Positions 32,413-43,821 of a stretch of 64,000 bases of DNA are shown in pieces. The stretch is taken from NCBI GenBank assembly GCA_010015805.1, contig ML978127.1, forward strand, positions 992,001 to 1,056,000, written 5' to 3'. A model generated the notes under the pieces. That model was given only the letters and a program-made list of their open reading frames with translations, ran no database searches and was not told the origin of the DNA. Position numbers and translations under genes: made by a program. Every line of letters starts with the position of its first letter. Position 1 is the stretch's first letter. This DNA is from Rhizodiscina lignyota (lineage: Eukaryota; Ascomycota; Dothideomycetes; Aulographales; Rhizodiscinaceae).

Positions 32413-33936
32413 TTTTTCTGAGCGACTTTGAGGGCGATACGATTGTCGAGCGATGCCGTTGTTTAGGAAGGACTGAAAGGATAGGCATTTCATCCTGTGG
32501 ATATACGAGTTTTTGGTCTCGCGAGCAACCATATTGCTGCGACAGAGACTTTTGGACGCTACCATCACTCCCCAACGTTCCATGCCGTGTGCTATCAGCT
32601 ACTCCTGTGACATGTGCCGTATACACGACGTTGGAGGTGTCAAGTGTGGGCTGTTTGAGTAGGCCAACTGGTGGTGACTGGGGATCTAGGGAAGAAATGG
32701 CGCGAGATAACTTGAGAATAAAGGAAATGCTGCAGTAAAATGACGCTGCTTTAAGAGAGAAATGAAGAAGAAACTTTGGCTGTGGGAAGTGTTATGCTAC
32801 TACGAGGCGGAGTGCGTGCTAAAGGCATGGGAAGACCGCTGTAGAGAAGGTTGCTATTTTTCATACTGTGTATATTTATTAATAGGGATTTACTGGCTGT
32901 CGTTCTAGGGCCTGCCACTCTGGGCGTGCGTCATTCCCGCCTGTTGTGTGAGGGAGTTATTTCTATACTTAACTATATATTTAATTTTCAACTTTACTCA
33001 TCAAAGGCGTTCGAGGACCTGCTCTGGCGCAACCGGCAGCGAGAACTGAGAGCTTAAATATATAAGGTGCGCTAACCCCCAAAAGAGTAGTACTGTTAAC
33101 TTGATCTAGGCGAACCCAAATACTAAATATCAAATAAACCAGCTAATGCTAGTTCAACTGCACCTTCCTCCATTCAAATCCTATAAAAAGGATTAGATGG
33201 GGGTGGTGCAGAGTTTTGCCATTTTCTTTTACTGCAAGGGTTCGATTCTGGCAGACATCATCTTTTTTTTTTGGTGTAATAACTCATAGATATAACTCGC
33301 GCACTCTAAGTCCTAGTGGATTGCTTCCTTTTTTGCCATTTGATGGATCTATCATTTATCTTGCAATACGCGACCTTCTGTTTCCGCTCACAGTTATGTA
33401 ACCTAAGCTGTGGCTGTACGAAACCTAAGCTCATTGAAGATGTCTTAGCTGGCGCGAAATTAGCTAGTACGATGGCGCGTGTCCCGAGACATTTCTCTCA
33501 AGGCATCTGTCCCAGGACATCTGGTTTCAACCCTGTTGATGTAATGGGGCTCCGAATTTCGAACGAAGCGCTTCAAAGGACTTTGGTACATGCTCCCAAG
33601 CTTTGCATAATCGAATACTTTGTTTGCTCGAGCGGTTCTTTTAGAAATTACTAATGAAGCAAGCCTCGTGTAGTTCTCGACGATGATAAGCATCCCCTCT
33701 ATTTCAGTAAAGCTGAGCAACAATGATCTCAAGGCGAGTAGGGAGAGTGGGGCTTTGGCCAATTAAGGAGGGGACATGCACATACTGTGTACGATTACGC
33801 CCGACAGAAGTACAGAAGAGCGATCAAGGAATCCTGCTACACTCAGTAAATTCAGCTGGAGCATGTGGGTATCAAATATAAAGTGCTGGTACACGACGGA
33901 GCTATCCAAAATCCACCGCTTTGGTCCGAAAACTAC
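32413..33936. other. AT-rich intergenic stretch of 1.5 kb with a hairpin
   Basis: 3' flanks of two convergent genes. The centre (about 32850-33300) is AT-rich and holds the hairpin listed separately, followed by a pol III B-box-like GGGTTCGATTC at 33238-33248 and a T-run near 33264. A 100-codon minus-strand frame at 33762-33460 has no domain that I recognise. Confidence 0.45.
33158..33211. repeat. Imperfect 54-nt hairpin, possible small element or tRNA-derived relic
   Basis: CTGCACC ... ATCCT pairs with AGGAT ... GGTGCAG around a short A-rich loop (ATAAAA), with arms of about 23 nt and a few bulges. Directly to the right are an A-box-like GGTGCAGAG, a B-box-like GGGTTCGATTC (33238) and a T-run, the order of a tRNA-type promoter. 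The potential tRNA arms do not pair well, so an intact tRNA is ruled out. Confidence 0.35.
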
Positions 33937-35268
33937 TTAATATCTCGCGTCCATGTCATCCAGTTCTTGCTCGTCTTCCTCATCGCTGGCAGAGTCTGAA
34001 AGCCTTCCTTTCGCAACCTTGTGTGACCCCTCCACATCTCCTACTTGCGACATATTAACGATGACCGGGGCATACTCTCCAGTCTCCTCATCTTCGTCGT
34101 CTTCCCCAAAATCCATCTCAACCCTTTCGCCATCTTCCAATTCGAGCATTCCATGTTTCACGAAGGAATCATTAAGCTGCCATCCGTGCTGGGTCCGAAG
34201 GTAATCCTCAAGGTCTTCCAGCTCATCCATCACTTCCGATTTTTCTTTTCCAGAGATCTCATCCAAGCCGCGTTTAAATCTTCTAAGAAGGCTCTTCAGC
34301 AACGTCGCTCCCTCGCCGCTCAAATCGATCAGACCTCCTTCCACATCTTGACAATGCTGCAGCTGAAGTCTCAAGGTGGCAAGGAAAGCGACGAAGAACT
34401 CTGGCCAGCGTTTAACAGCATCAGTGCAAGTGAACACAAGCTGTAAAATCCTCTTCCACTGCTCCAAGCAGCTATAGTTGTTGAGCGTGAGTATCATCAA
34501 GAAGCAGAACTGCAATTCTCCCAGCACCTCCATGACACCATACTGCTTGCTACAGCATCTCTCGACTATATCGCCGAGCGCCCAACTGCGATCTCTCGCG
34601 GCTTCGGTCCTCTCCCGGCCCGTTGCTTCCGCTCTCCAAGTGCGCTTCAAATCAATGGGGAGGAAGCCAAGCTCCTTCTCGGACGCAATCTCATCTTCAA
34701 CGCTGGACAGGCCTGGAATGTTATCCAAATCGCGCTTCGCCGAGCTTCCTGTAGTGAGACTCCAGTGGTCGCGTGCCTGGCCTGTGATGCGCGATAGGAG
34801 CAGGTCTGTGATATGAGAAGTTAATTTGGCCCAGTCGAACCCTTCGTCCAGGTCCTCGTGCTCCTCCGCAACAGTTGGGGATTGCTTTGACAAGTCATCA
34901 ACTCCAGCCGGTTGAGGGACAGTTTGGCGATACGGCGTCAGTCGTTCTCGCCATATCGATCCAAGATTGCCTCGCCAGCGCAGGACCTCAGCCTGGTCAG
35001 TTTCGTCATCAAGCTCTTCCCTAGCAGCATCCCACTTCTTCACGAAAATCTCCGGCGGGCCCTCTCGCGTGCCCTGTACTCTGAACCAAACACCATGCCG
35101 GATGGAGAGTGAACTGTTTGTGCTTGTGAATACGAAATGCCAGCCAGGGGGTAGGCCCCGAACACCTTGGAATTTGGGTGTGGTTGTGAAGGAGAGCAGA
35201 TCGATACCAGCTAGAGCAGCTTGTGGAAGGTCCAGGAGAAGTACGGTAGCCGTTGGAGTTGTCGCCAT
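33937..35268 (-). CDS. aar2: AAR2 family pre-mRNA splicing factor (U5 snRNP assembly)
   Basis: Intronless, 443 residues. Aar2 binds Prp8 during U5 snRNP maturation in yeast. Recognised blocks: the N-terminal beta domain with GIDLLSFTTTPKFQGVRGLP and PGWHFVFTS, a central segment GFLPIDLKRTW, and the helical C-terminal domain with LGELQFCFLMILTLNNYSCL, KRILQLVFTC and WPEFFVAFLATLRLQLQHC. The acidic C-terminal tail (EDDEDEETGEYAP onward) is long, as is common in filamentous fungi. The start ATG at 35268 directly precedes the conserved domain. It is divergent from the MFS gene across 790 bp. The family call is firm, and there is nothing odd in the frame. Confidence 0.9.
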   Translation of the reverse strand: MATTPTATVLLLDLPQAALAGIDLLSFTTTPKFQGVRGLPPGWHFVFTSTNSSLSIRHGVWFRVQGTREGPPEIFVKKWDAAREELDDETDQAEVLRWRGNLGSIWRERLTPYRQTVPQPAGVDDLSKQSPTVAEEHEDLDEGFDWAKLTSHITDLLLSRITGQARDHWSLTTGSSAKRDLDNIPGLSSVEDEIASEKELGFLPIDLKRTWRAEATGRERTEAARDRSWALGDIVERCCSKQYGVMEVLGELQFCFLMILTLNNYSCLEQWKRILQLVFTCTDAVKRWPEFFVAFLATLRLQLQHCQDVEGGLIDLSGEGATLLKSLLRRFKRGLDEISGKEKSEVMDELEDLEDYLRTQHGWQLNDSFVKHGMLELEDGERVEMDFGEDDEDEETGEYAPVIVNMSQVGDVEGSHKVAKGRLSDSASDEEDEQELDDMDARY

Positions 35269-36058
35269 GGCATGCTTATTTCCCCCAGGGTCTTGCTTTC
35301 GATTTATGCAGTGTGGTACATGGAGCGCGGGAGATATTCACGTCATGCGTCGCGCTTGCTCGCGGTCCGGATCTAGCGCGTGCTTTGCAGCATTTGCAAA
35401 AAGTGCACTTGGCCGCTTACTGGAAATATGATGCGAGGATGCCAGGAAAGGTCGCGCTGCACAGACGTGTTGCATCTCACCACCAAAGGTGAAGTTACTG
35501 AAAGAGGAAGAGAACGTTTTAGCCGGGCCGACACGTCTCGCACGGCCACTCAACGGGTGAGAAACATCCTTAATCCGATCGCAAACCAGCCCTATCAATT
35601 TTGCGGAGTCCCCACCGATCTTGCAGGAGCGTAAGCATTCCCTGTTCCCGGCCTGCAGCACGCTACGTCTCTATGGAATCAGCCACACTCGTCAAGCACC
35701 CGTCACCGATGCTTGACACGGGACAAAGTGTGGATTATGCGGGGTAGACTGAGGCACGATCTACAACAAATCGTCGGGACAGTGCTACCATATCGCTGGA
35801 AAGGGCATGGGTTCGCACGAGAGATGCACTATGATGACGTCGAGTTGGGGGCAGGTGGTCGCGTGTGCCTTTGTAAAAGAAGATGGAGAAGAAGAGCAGG
35901 GAATGGCCAATGGCTTTAGAAGCAATGGCAATTGGAGGAGCAGTCGTACAAATGCTAGGACTTCCCCCATTTAAATATCGTCCTTATCACGCCCTTGGCG
36001 GTGGTAACGTGGGCATCTATCCGAGTTCAATCTGATCACAGCGAACAACTTTTCCAGC
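35269..36058. other. Divergent promoter between aar2 and the second MFS gene
   Basis: 790 bp with no recognisable gene. A TATA-like TTTAAATA lies at about 35970, roughly 85 bp before the MFS start, with a C-run just upstream. Confidence 0.45.
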
Positions 36059-37988
36059 ATGGCTCCGTACTTTGGAATGACGGGTGCGAAATTGACCTTC
36101 TGGGTCACAGTAGCGTGTGCTACTGATATGACGCTCTTTGGTTACGATCAGGGTGTCTTCGTATGCTAGTTCTCATCACCTCTGATGCCTTTGGGATGTT
36201 AACGCTTATGACAGGGCGGCGTTGTCGTCACTCCTGATTATATAAATGTTATGGGACTGCAGAACAACTCGTCACTGCTCGGGACTATCACTGCCATCTA
36301 CGACATTGGATGCTTCTTTGGCGCTATCGCAGCTTTTGTTGTTGGCGAACCACTTGGGCGAAAGAAGAGCATCCTCCTTGGTACTACCATTATGAGCATT
36401 GGTGCCATCCTGCAGATCACCGCTTGGAGTGTGCCGCAGATGATTGTTGGCCGGTAAGCTACAGTCGAATCTGTTGCGCCTCGCTGGCAATTCTGACACT
36501 TTGTATAGCATCGTGGCGGGCATCGGAAATGGAATCAATACAGCAACTGCCCCGGTCTGGCAGGGTGAAACTTCGAAGGCTTCATGGCGAGGAAAACTCA
36601 TCGTCATCGAAATGATCATGAATATTGCCGGGTTCTCGCTCTCGAATTGGGTGACTTATGGCTTCAGCTTTGCTGGAGGCGCCATTGCCTGGAGATTGCC
36701 GCTTGCTATGCAGTTCATCTTCATTGTCATCCTCTACGCAACAGTCCCTTGGCTTCCAGAGTCTCCAGTAAGCTTCAACTAACGGCGATTTAATCACCCG
36801 GCACTAACGACAAACAGAGATGGCTCATCGCGAAGAATCGTATCGACGAAGCCGATAAAATCCTTGCCGACCTCGAAGCCACCGACATGGATGATCCGTA
36901 CATCATCACTCAATCGAAAGATATCCAGTGGGCTGTCAACTTCGAGCGCGAGAACTCAGTTGGCTGGATGGACCTCCTTCGCGGTCGTACCGGCGATGTC
37001 GGCGGCACTTGCACTATTCGACGTTTTATTCTTGGCTGTGGGAGCCAGTGAGCGTTGATCTCCCCATAAGCCCTGGACAGTATGCTGATAGAGAGTACAG
37101 AGCCATGCAGCAATTATCCGGGATAAACGTAACAAGCTACTACCTCACGATCGTTTTTATCGACTCCGTCGGCCTCTCGAATACGATGGCACGCCTTCTA
37201 GCGGCCTGCAACTCTGTGTCGTACCTCCTCTTCTCATTCATTGGTATCCCGAATGTTGAACGCTGGGGGCGTCGCAAGATGATGATGTACGCAGCTGCGG
37301 GCCAGGCATTTTGCTACCTGCTGATCACAGTCCTGATCCGATATAACGAGCTCAATGGGTACGCGCATCGCACGGAGGTAGCGAAAGCGAGTATTGCGTT
37401 CTTCTTCTTGTACTATGTTTTTTTCGGTATCGGTTGGCAAGGGGTTCCATGGCTGTATCCAACGGAGATTAATAGCTTGAGCATGAGGACGAAGGGGGCT
37501 GCTGCTGGTACAGCGACGAATTGGATCTTCAACTTCATGGGTAAGCCACATTGACCTCCCACTTCCTCTGCGATCTATGAGTTGACGGTCTGCCAGTCGT
37601 TGAAATAACTCCAATCGGCATTGACAGCCTCCAATGGAAATTCTACATCATCTGGACAGTCTTTAACGCCGCCTTCGTACCAATCGTGTACTTCTTCTAC
37701 CCGGAGACGGCGGCGCGCACGCTCGAGGACCTTGATCGCTACTTCACTGAGAACAAGAACATTCTCGTATTCCGTGACAAGGTCGCTACGTCTTCTAAAC
37801 GGCCTGAAGCGATGATAAACCGTGAGATCGATGAGGTAAGGAGGAATAGCAGTATCAGAAGTGTGGATGTTAGCGAGGCAGCGCGGCGGTACTTGGCCGA
37901 CACGCTGGAGAAGGTCAATAGTGGACATACGGATGCTACGGACGCGATGGAGAAAGGGACTGAGAAGGTTGAGAGAGAAGAGTTTTGA
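36059..37988 (+). CDS. MFS sugar transporter (hexose/pentose porter family)
   Basis: Twelve-helix plasma-membrane sugar transporter. Exons 36059-36160, 36215-36453, 36509-36767, 36818-37047, 37101-37540 and 37597-37988 sum to 553 codons. Seen: TLFGYDQGVFGGV, GEPLGRKKSIL, GRIVAGIGNGINTATAPVWQ, the PESPRWLIAKNR motif after helix 6, QLSGINVTSYY in helix 7, ERWGRRKMM, PWLYPTEINSL and PETAARTLEDLDRYF at the start of the cytosolic tail. All hallmark motifs are intact. The tail is long and charged. Compared with the transporter at 15.6-17.7 kb it has half as many introns and a canonical PESPR motif, so the two belong to different subfamilies. Substrate unknown. Confidence 0.92.
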
Positions 37989-38253
37989 CGAGCTAAGTCA
38001 TGATATTGTAAGATACGCGAAGCGCGTCTCATAAAATGATAAGATACCAGGACGATCTATGAATTCTCAACGAAAAGAACTTGTATCATTAGTTTCCCCC
38101 TGGGTGGCTGTATATACCACGAAGAACATGGCTATAGGCCTGGTTGAATGGACTTCGGGCGATGCATTCGGGCTCAGTATAATACATTGTATATACTCCG
38201 AAAACGCTGCCATGATATGCGAAAGAGAAGAAAATGCATAGGCCTGCAATCGG

Positions 38254-39484
38254 TTACTTCCAAAGCTTCGACAGGGAGGTGGCCTTGTCGTCGTGCTTGT
38301 TCAGGACCTTCGCCGTCGCAAGGTCGAAGTCTTCCTGCGTGACGTGCACTCTCCGCTCCCTCAGGGCGTACATGCCCGCCTCTGTGCATACACCTTTAAG
38401 CTCTGCCCCTGAGCAACCATTCATCTTCTCCGCAATCTTTGTCAAGTTGATGCCTCTTGTAAGGTTCATCTTTCGCGAGTGAATCCTCAGAATGTCCGCT
38501 CGGGCCTCCACCGTCGGAGGTGGGAATTCAATCTTCCTGTCTATCCGGCCGGGTCTGAGAAGTGCGGGGTCGAGGATGTCGAGACGGTTAGTGGCCATGA
38601 TGATTTTGATGTTCTTTGTGGGTTCGAAGCCGTCGAGCTGGTTGAGCAGTTCCAGCATGGTGCGCTGGACCTCGGAGTCACCACCTGAAGAGCCTTCCAC
38701 ACGCGAGGAGCCGATGCTGTCGATTTCGTCCATGAAGATAATTGAAGGAGCGTGTTCACGAGCCATGACGAACAATTCGCGGACCATGCGCGAACCTTCG
38801 CCGATGTACTTCTGCACCAGCTCGCTTCCAGAGACACGGATGAACTTGCAATCAGTATGATGTGCCACTGCTCGCGCGAGTAGTGTCTTTCCAGTACCCG
38901 GTGGGCCGTAGAGCAGCACACCTTTTGGCTGAGCTATGCCTAAGCTCTCGAAGAGCTCCGGATGTTTGAGACCAAGCTCGATGACCTCTTTGATTTCCTT
39001 AATCTGTTGGTCGAGACCACCGATCATGTCGTATGTGCTGTCGGGGACCTTTTCGACCATCATGAGGGATACGAGAGGGTCGACGGAGGAAGGAAGCATC
39101 TTCTCGAGCTTGTACGAATCGGAGAGCAGGGTGACGCGTTTGCCGGGAGTGAGTTTGCCGATGTCGACGGTGTCGGATATGTCAACAACTGCACGATCTG
39201 TTATCCTAAAGGAACTAGAAGAACAATGTAGTCCAAATATTGCACATACCATATTTGCCTTCCGGATGTACCTTCACTAGTACCTTCTTTGTGCTCATCA
39301 CCTTCACCACCTCGCCGACATAGCTTCCGGGCTGCTGAAGGAGGCCAAGCTCTTCTCGTAATAGCCGCACTCTCGAGTTGTAGTCGTTCCGCTGTGCCTC
39401 GAGGCGTCGTAATACTGCTTGGCCTTGGATAATCTCGAGCTTCATGCTCTCGATCTTGTTGTGGAAGAAAGTGTCAAGCGCCAT
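38254..39484 (-). CDS. rpt6: 26S proteasome regulatory ATPase subunit Rpt6 (subunit 8)
   Basis: One of six AAA+ ATPases in the base of the 19S regulatory particle, which unfolds substrates and feeds them to the 20S core. Exons 39250-39484 and 38254-39197 (52-bp intron) sum to 392 codons, the family length. Seen: an N-terminal coiled coil ([19 protein letters not shown]), an OB domain, [20 protein letters not shown], Walker A GPPGTGKT, Walker B IIFMDEID, sensor [20 protein letters not shown] and [19 protein letters not shown]. The Rpt6 identity is clear from the N-terminus and the [13 protein letters not shown] block. It is divergent from the VNX1-like gene. I saw no yeast-type Rpn4 box (GGTGGCAAA) upstream. 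Confidence 0.95.
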
Positions 39485-40031
39485 GGCGGCGACAGGCGAG
39501 CGGAGTGTCGACGAAGGTAAGCGAGAGATCAGAAATGAGGACTCGTGAGACGAGGAGGAGGAGAAGGATATGCTTGGCGCGCTGGTGAAGTGTGATAGTG
39601 TGGAGAGGCAAACGTGATGGCGTGGATGTTGAAGCTCTCACGCCCGACGCTTCTCTGCGCTTCGGCGCCAAGCGAGCGCAAGCACAAGAGCGCGGCAAGA
39701 CTTGACAAGTTGACCGGGCCGACCCCTGCGAAAGTTCGCTGTTCGCGATGGCCCGTGTGGAGGCATGACGCCGCACGTGCATGGCCGGCAACCCTGAATC
39801 GGGAAGAGAAAGCTTGATCGTCGCGCACAACACATCATCTGCCACTGGATTACTCCGCGGTCAATCTGATATCAAGCCGGCTGAAGCTTCCGACACCTCG
39901 TCAGAGCCTCTCTCTCCTACATCGGGAGTCATGCGGAGATAGCACGCCGTACAGCTATCTACTCCCCCGCATCAACAACTTCAGCGGCACGATAAACAAC
40001 AACGGAGGGACAGTGAAGCATCACGATAACA
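39485..40031. other. Divergent promoter between rpt6 and the VNX1-like gene
   Basis: 547 bp, GC-richer than other intergenic regions. Open frames on both strands look like chance frames in GC-rich DNA. No clear operator was seen. Confidence 0.45.
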
Positions 40032-43000
40032 ATGGCCGACGAAGAGCGGACTGAATCTGCCCTTGAACGCAGCAATGCGTCGCTCCCTTCCACCAGACGC
40101 AACTCACAAGACTCGCGGACGAACGCCCAGCCAGGCACCCAGTCGCAGTCTACGTGGGGATCTAGCAGCCAAACTTCTTCCGCAGACCCTAGGAGGAGAC
40201 CACCTCCGGTTCAGACACAGACAGAATATGGTCAGGCATTCTTCTCTATGGACGGGATGAAGGACGTTCTAACGCCATCTCTAGGGTCAATCACACAGCC
40301 TTTCGGTCACAGTCGCAACCACCCCAGTGTCGCATCGCCAGAGGCTTCCGGTTCTTCAAAGCTGCAACGAAGACCAACCGGCCTCGGACGACGCTCCACA
40401 TCTACACATGCACCCCATCGGGGTCAAGAGTTTTCAGTGGACGATGCAAAAGATGAGGTCGAAATAGATCAGGTTCCTCTGCGTCGCCCTGGCTTATCAA
40501 AATCACAAACATCTGGAACATTGAAGCGACAGCCTTCTACCATTAAGAGACGTCCTGCTGCACAAGTACCTCCTTTGCCGGTAGTTGACTCATTATCTGA
40601 TGAGGATGATGCACAGGAGGAGCATGCTGCTGCGCCCACAGAACCACTCAACGCAGCATCGTCGGGTGAGGAGACACTCCTGGCAACGGAGGAAGAAGAA
40701 GAGGAGGAGGAGGAGGAGGTGGATACAACGCCTATGGAAGAGGAAGGGGAGACTCCAGATGACGAAGGAGATGTCAGCGATGCCGAGAGCTTTACCTTGA
40801 AGGATCGACAAGATGCTATCAACGTGACACATCCGTTCGGTATCAGGATCTGGAAGCCAGCCCTGTACAAGAAAGACCGCTCCGTGCAGCGAAAAGGAGA
40901 AGAGGACATTCACTCTGCACCAGGAGGCCATGTCAGCAATTGGCTGTTGCTCTTCAACTATGCCTGGACAATACTCTTTGGCTGGTGGCTTGCGCTCATT
41001 GCTTTTATCGGAGGTCTCCTCTGTCTGATATTTGGAGTAGCATTCGACGGCAATATGGAGTATGGTAGAGTCTTGTTAGGCTTATCTCGCTATCTGCTCT
41101 ACCCTTTCGGGAAATACATCAAGCTCATGTCCGATGAAGCTTACGCTGAAGAAGATGAGGGAGAGGGAAGAAGTATCAGCGAGTACGAGCAGTGGCAAAG
41201 TGGTGATATCGAAGAAGGTCGCCTGTTCTTTGGTCCGATCAGAACACTGGAGAGGTCATTGGTAGGACGTCGCCGAAATAGCGCCGATTCTGACGATGAA
41301 ACCCAAAGTTTGCTTGGACGCAACGGACGTGGCCACCACCACCGCAATAGCACGAGTGGACGACCAAAGAGGAGACTTTTCGGACGAGGAAAGTGGACCT
41401 TTGGAAGAATCATTTTCTTCCTTGTCTTTTACGGAGTACTAACGCCCTGCCTATTCCTCGTCTCTGGGATCTGCTGGCTCCTGGTCTTCAGCATTCCTAT
41501 GGGCCGAGTCACACTGCTCTTGTTTGACCATCTTCGACGACATCCGCTTGCCCTAGAATTCCACTCTGACAAAACCGACATTCGCAGAGCTGGGAACGCT
41601 CCGTCATCGATTTTAGTCTGCACTTACCGCGCCGTGGGCTCGAAATACTGGAAGTACACCGTCGATGGCACGAACATCTTCCTGATCAACCTCCTTGCCA
41701 TCGTAGCATTCACCATTTTTGACTACTATGTCCTGGATGAAGCTCTCGGTCTTGACATTGCTCTCACAAATAATGGACTGGTCTTCACTCTTGCTCTCTT
41801 TTCGATCATTCCTCTCGCCTACTTTATAGGCCAGGCAGTTGCATCCATTTCAGCACAGTCATCAATGGGAGTGGGTGCGACGATAAACGCTTTCTTTTCG
41901 ACTGTGGTCGAAGTCTTTCTGTACTGCGTGGCGCTTAATGAGGGCAAGGCGCAGCTCGTGGAAGGCAGTATTATTGGCAGTATTTTCGCCGGCATCCTAT
42001 TCCTCCCTGGCATATCCATGTGCTTTGGCGCTATTAAGCGCAAGACTCAGCGCTTCAATGTTAGGTCCGCCGGCGTCACTTCTACCATGCTCCTCTTTGC
42101 CGTCATTGCCGCGTTTAGCCCGACTTTGTTCTATCAGATCTTTGGAAGCGTAGGTACCACTTCTCATTATGGTATTTCCTCCTTCACTAACTCCTGCTAG
42201 CACGAACTCAATTGCCACCAATGCGTGCGTCAAGCACATGATGGGGATAGTGACTGCCGCCGTTGCTACTTCGCACAGGTTCCGGCCGTCCGCGACCGAT
42301 TCTACCTCCAGGCTGTGCGACCATATATCTGGTTCTGCGCAGTTCTACTATTCCTGTCATATGCTATTGGCCTCATCTTCACGCTTCGCACACACGCAGC
42401 GGTCATTTGGAACAATGAGATCGATGAGAAGAAGGGAGATCGACTTGTCGAAAGTACCACCAACGTAGCCCATTCCGAAAGCCGTGTGTCTGCTCCTACG
42501 CCCTTCCCAACGCTATCTCGGCAGGCTACAAGAACAGATGTTCGCGATACACAACTATACCGTCGCATCTTAGGACAGTCGCTCAAGCAGCTCGGCGTAA
42601 ACGATGCACAACCTCCCACACCCTCCCCTGCGGATTGCAAGCCAACAAAAGCACCTACCCCAGCTACAGAATCGGTCCCAGAGGTTACAACCCCACACGT
42701 TGTCCCACCCAAAAGCCGAGACTTTACCCCCCTGATCGGATCGCCTACTCGGAGCGGCATCCACCTATCAGGCCTTTCGGATGAAGACAACCGTCTGCTC
42801 CAGCACCACGTTGCCGAAATGGCTGCTACCGTCGCCACTGTAGCGGCCCGCGACGCGACCAAGGCACCACGCAGCGCAAGTCAGATGGCTCATACTCCTG
42901 TCGCAGCTGGTGACAATCGCCCGCCAACTCGTCGTGCCAGCCGCGCCGATGGTGAGGTTCTTGGTCGTACTGAGGATGACGGCCGCTCTGCACACGCCAC

Positions 43001-43821
43001 TACCACTCTAGCAGACACAGTAGTTGAGAAACAGGCGGGTGGCCACGATGCGCCGAACTGGAGCCGCACGAAGAGCGCTGTGATTCTGCTGACCGCTACG
43101 CTAGCGTACGCGATCATCGCAGAGATTTTGGTGAATACGGTCGACGCGGTTCTAGAGAACGTGGATATCGATGAGAAGTTCTTGGGTATCACTCTGTTCG
43201 CGCTTGTACCGAATACGACTGAGTTCCTGGTACGTATTTTAGTGGAAAGTAGGAGACATCGAGTGTTATGCTAACAAGTTGCAGAACGCCATTTCGTTCG
43301 CCATGAACGGCAACATCGCGCTGAGTATGGAGATCGGTTCTGCATATGCGCTGCAGGTCTGTCTACTGCAGATACCTTGTCTCGTGCTGTTCAGTGCTCT
43401 GAATGGACATTTCATCACCGATACGGACATCATTAGCCACACCTTCAGTAAGCTCTCCGCTTATTCCACACGTTGCCCCGTCACCGATTATTCCCCTCTC
43501 CGACCGATCTCTGATTCGGTATGCTAACGTTTGGATTCAACAGCCCTGATATTCCCACAGTGGGACATGGTGACAGTCATCCTCTGCGTTTTCCTGCTCA
43601 GCTACATGTATGGCGAGGGCAAGAGCAACTACTTCAAGGGTAGCATTCTCATTCTGTCTTACTTGGTCGTCATCGTCGGCTTCTACTTGTCTGGCTTTGA
43701 CAACGCGTCAGAGATGGTGATGCATGGCGTTGACCCCAACGATCGGTTGGCGCTTGGCCCGAAGATTGCGCTGTTGGGCGCGAATCGTGGAGTGCAGATG
43801 GGCAGGGGCGGTGAGCTGTAG
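40032..43821 (+). CDS. vnx1: Vacuolar cation/H+ exchanger of the CaCA superfamily, VNX1-like
   Basis: Large vacuolar-membrane cation/proton antiporter; yeast Vnx1 exchanges Na+/K+ for H+. Exons 40032-42149, 42201-43229, 43285-43447 and 43544-43821 sum to 1195 codons. In order: a long hydrophilic N-terminus with a Glu run near residues 220-240; a YccF-like membrane pair (NYAWTILFGWWLALIAFIGG); further helices; the first alpha-repeat (GATINAFFSTVVEVFLY then GSIIGSIFAGILFLPG); a cytosolic loop of some 200 residues; the second alpha-repeat (LVPNTTEFLNAISFAM); and final helices. Both repeats keep the conserved Asn/Glu. The size and YccF-like part fit VNX1 rather than the shorter VCX1 type. Ion specificity cannot be read. 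Confidence 0.85.

Noticed and set aside
33190-33260. tRNA gene suggested by B-box and T-run
   Set aside because: T-arm and acceptor stems do not pair, and no anticodon arm can be drawn.
35269-36058. Short frames in the aar2/MFS divergent promoter
   Set aside because: They overlap a bidirectional promoter and show no similarity that I recognise.
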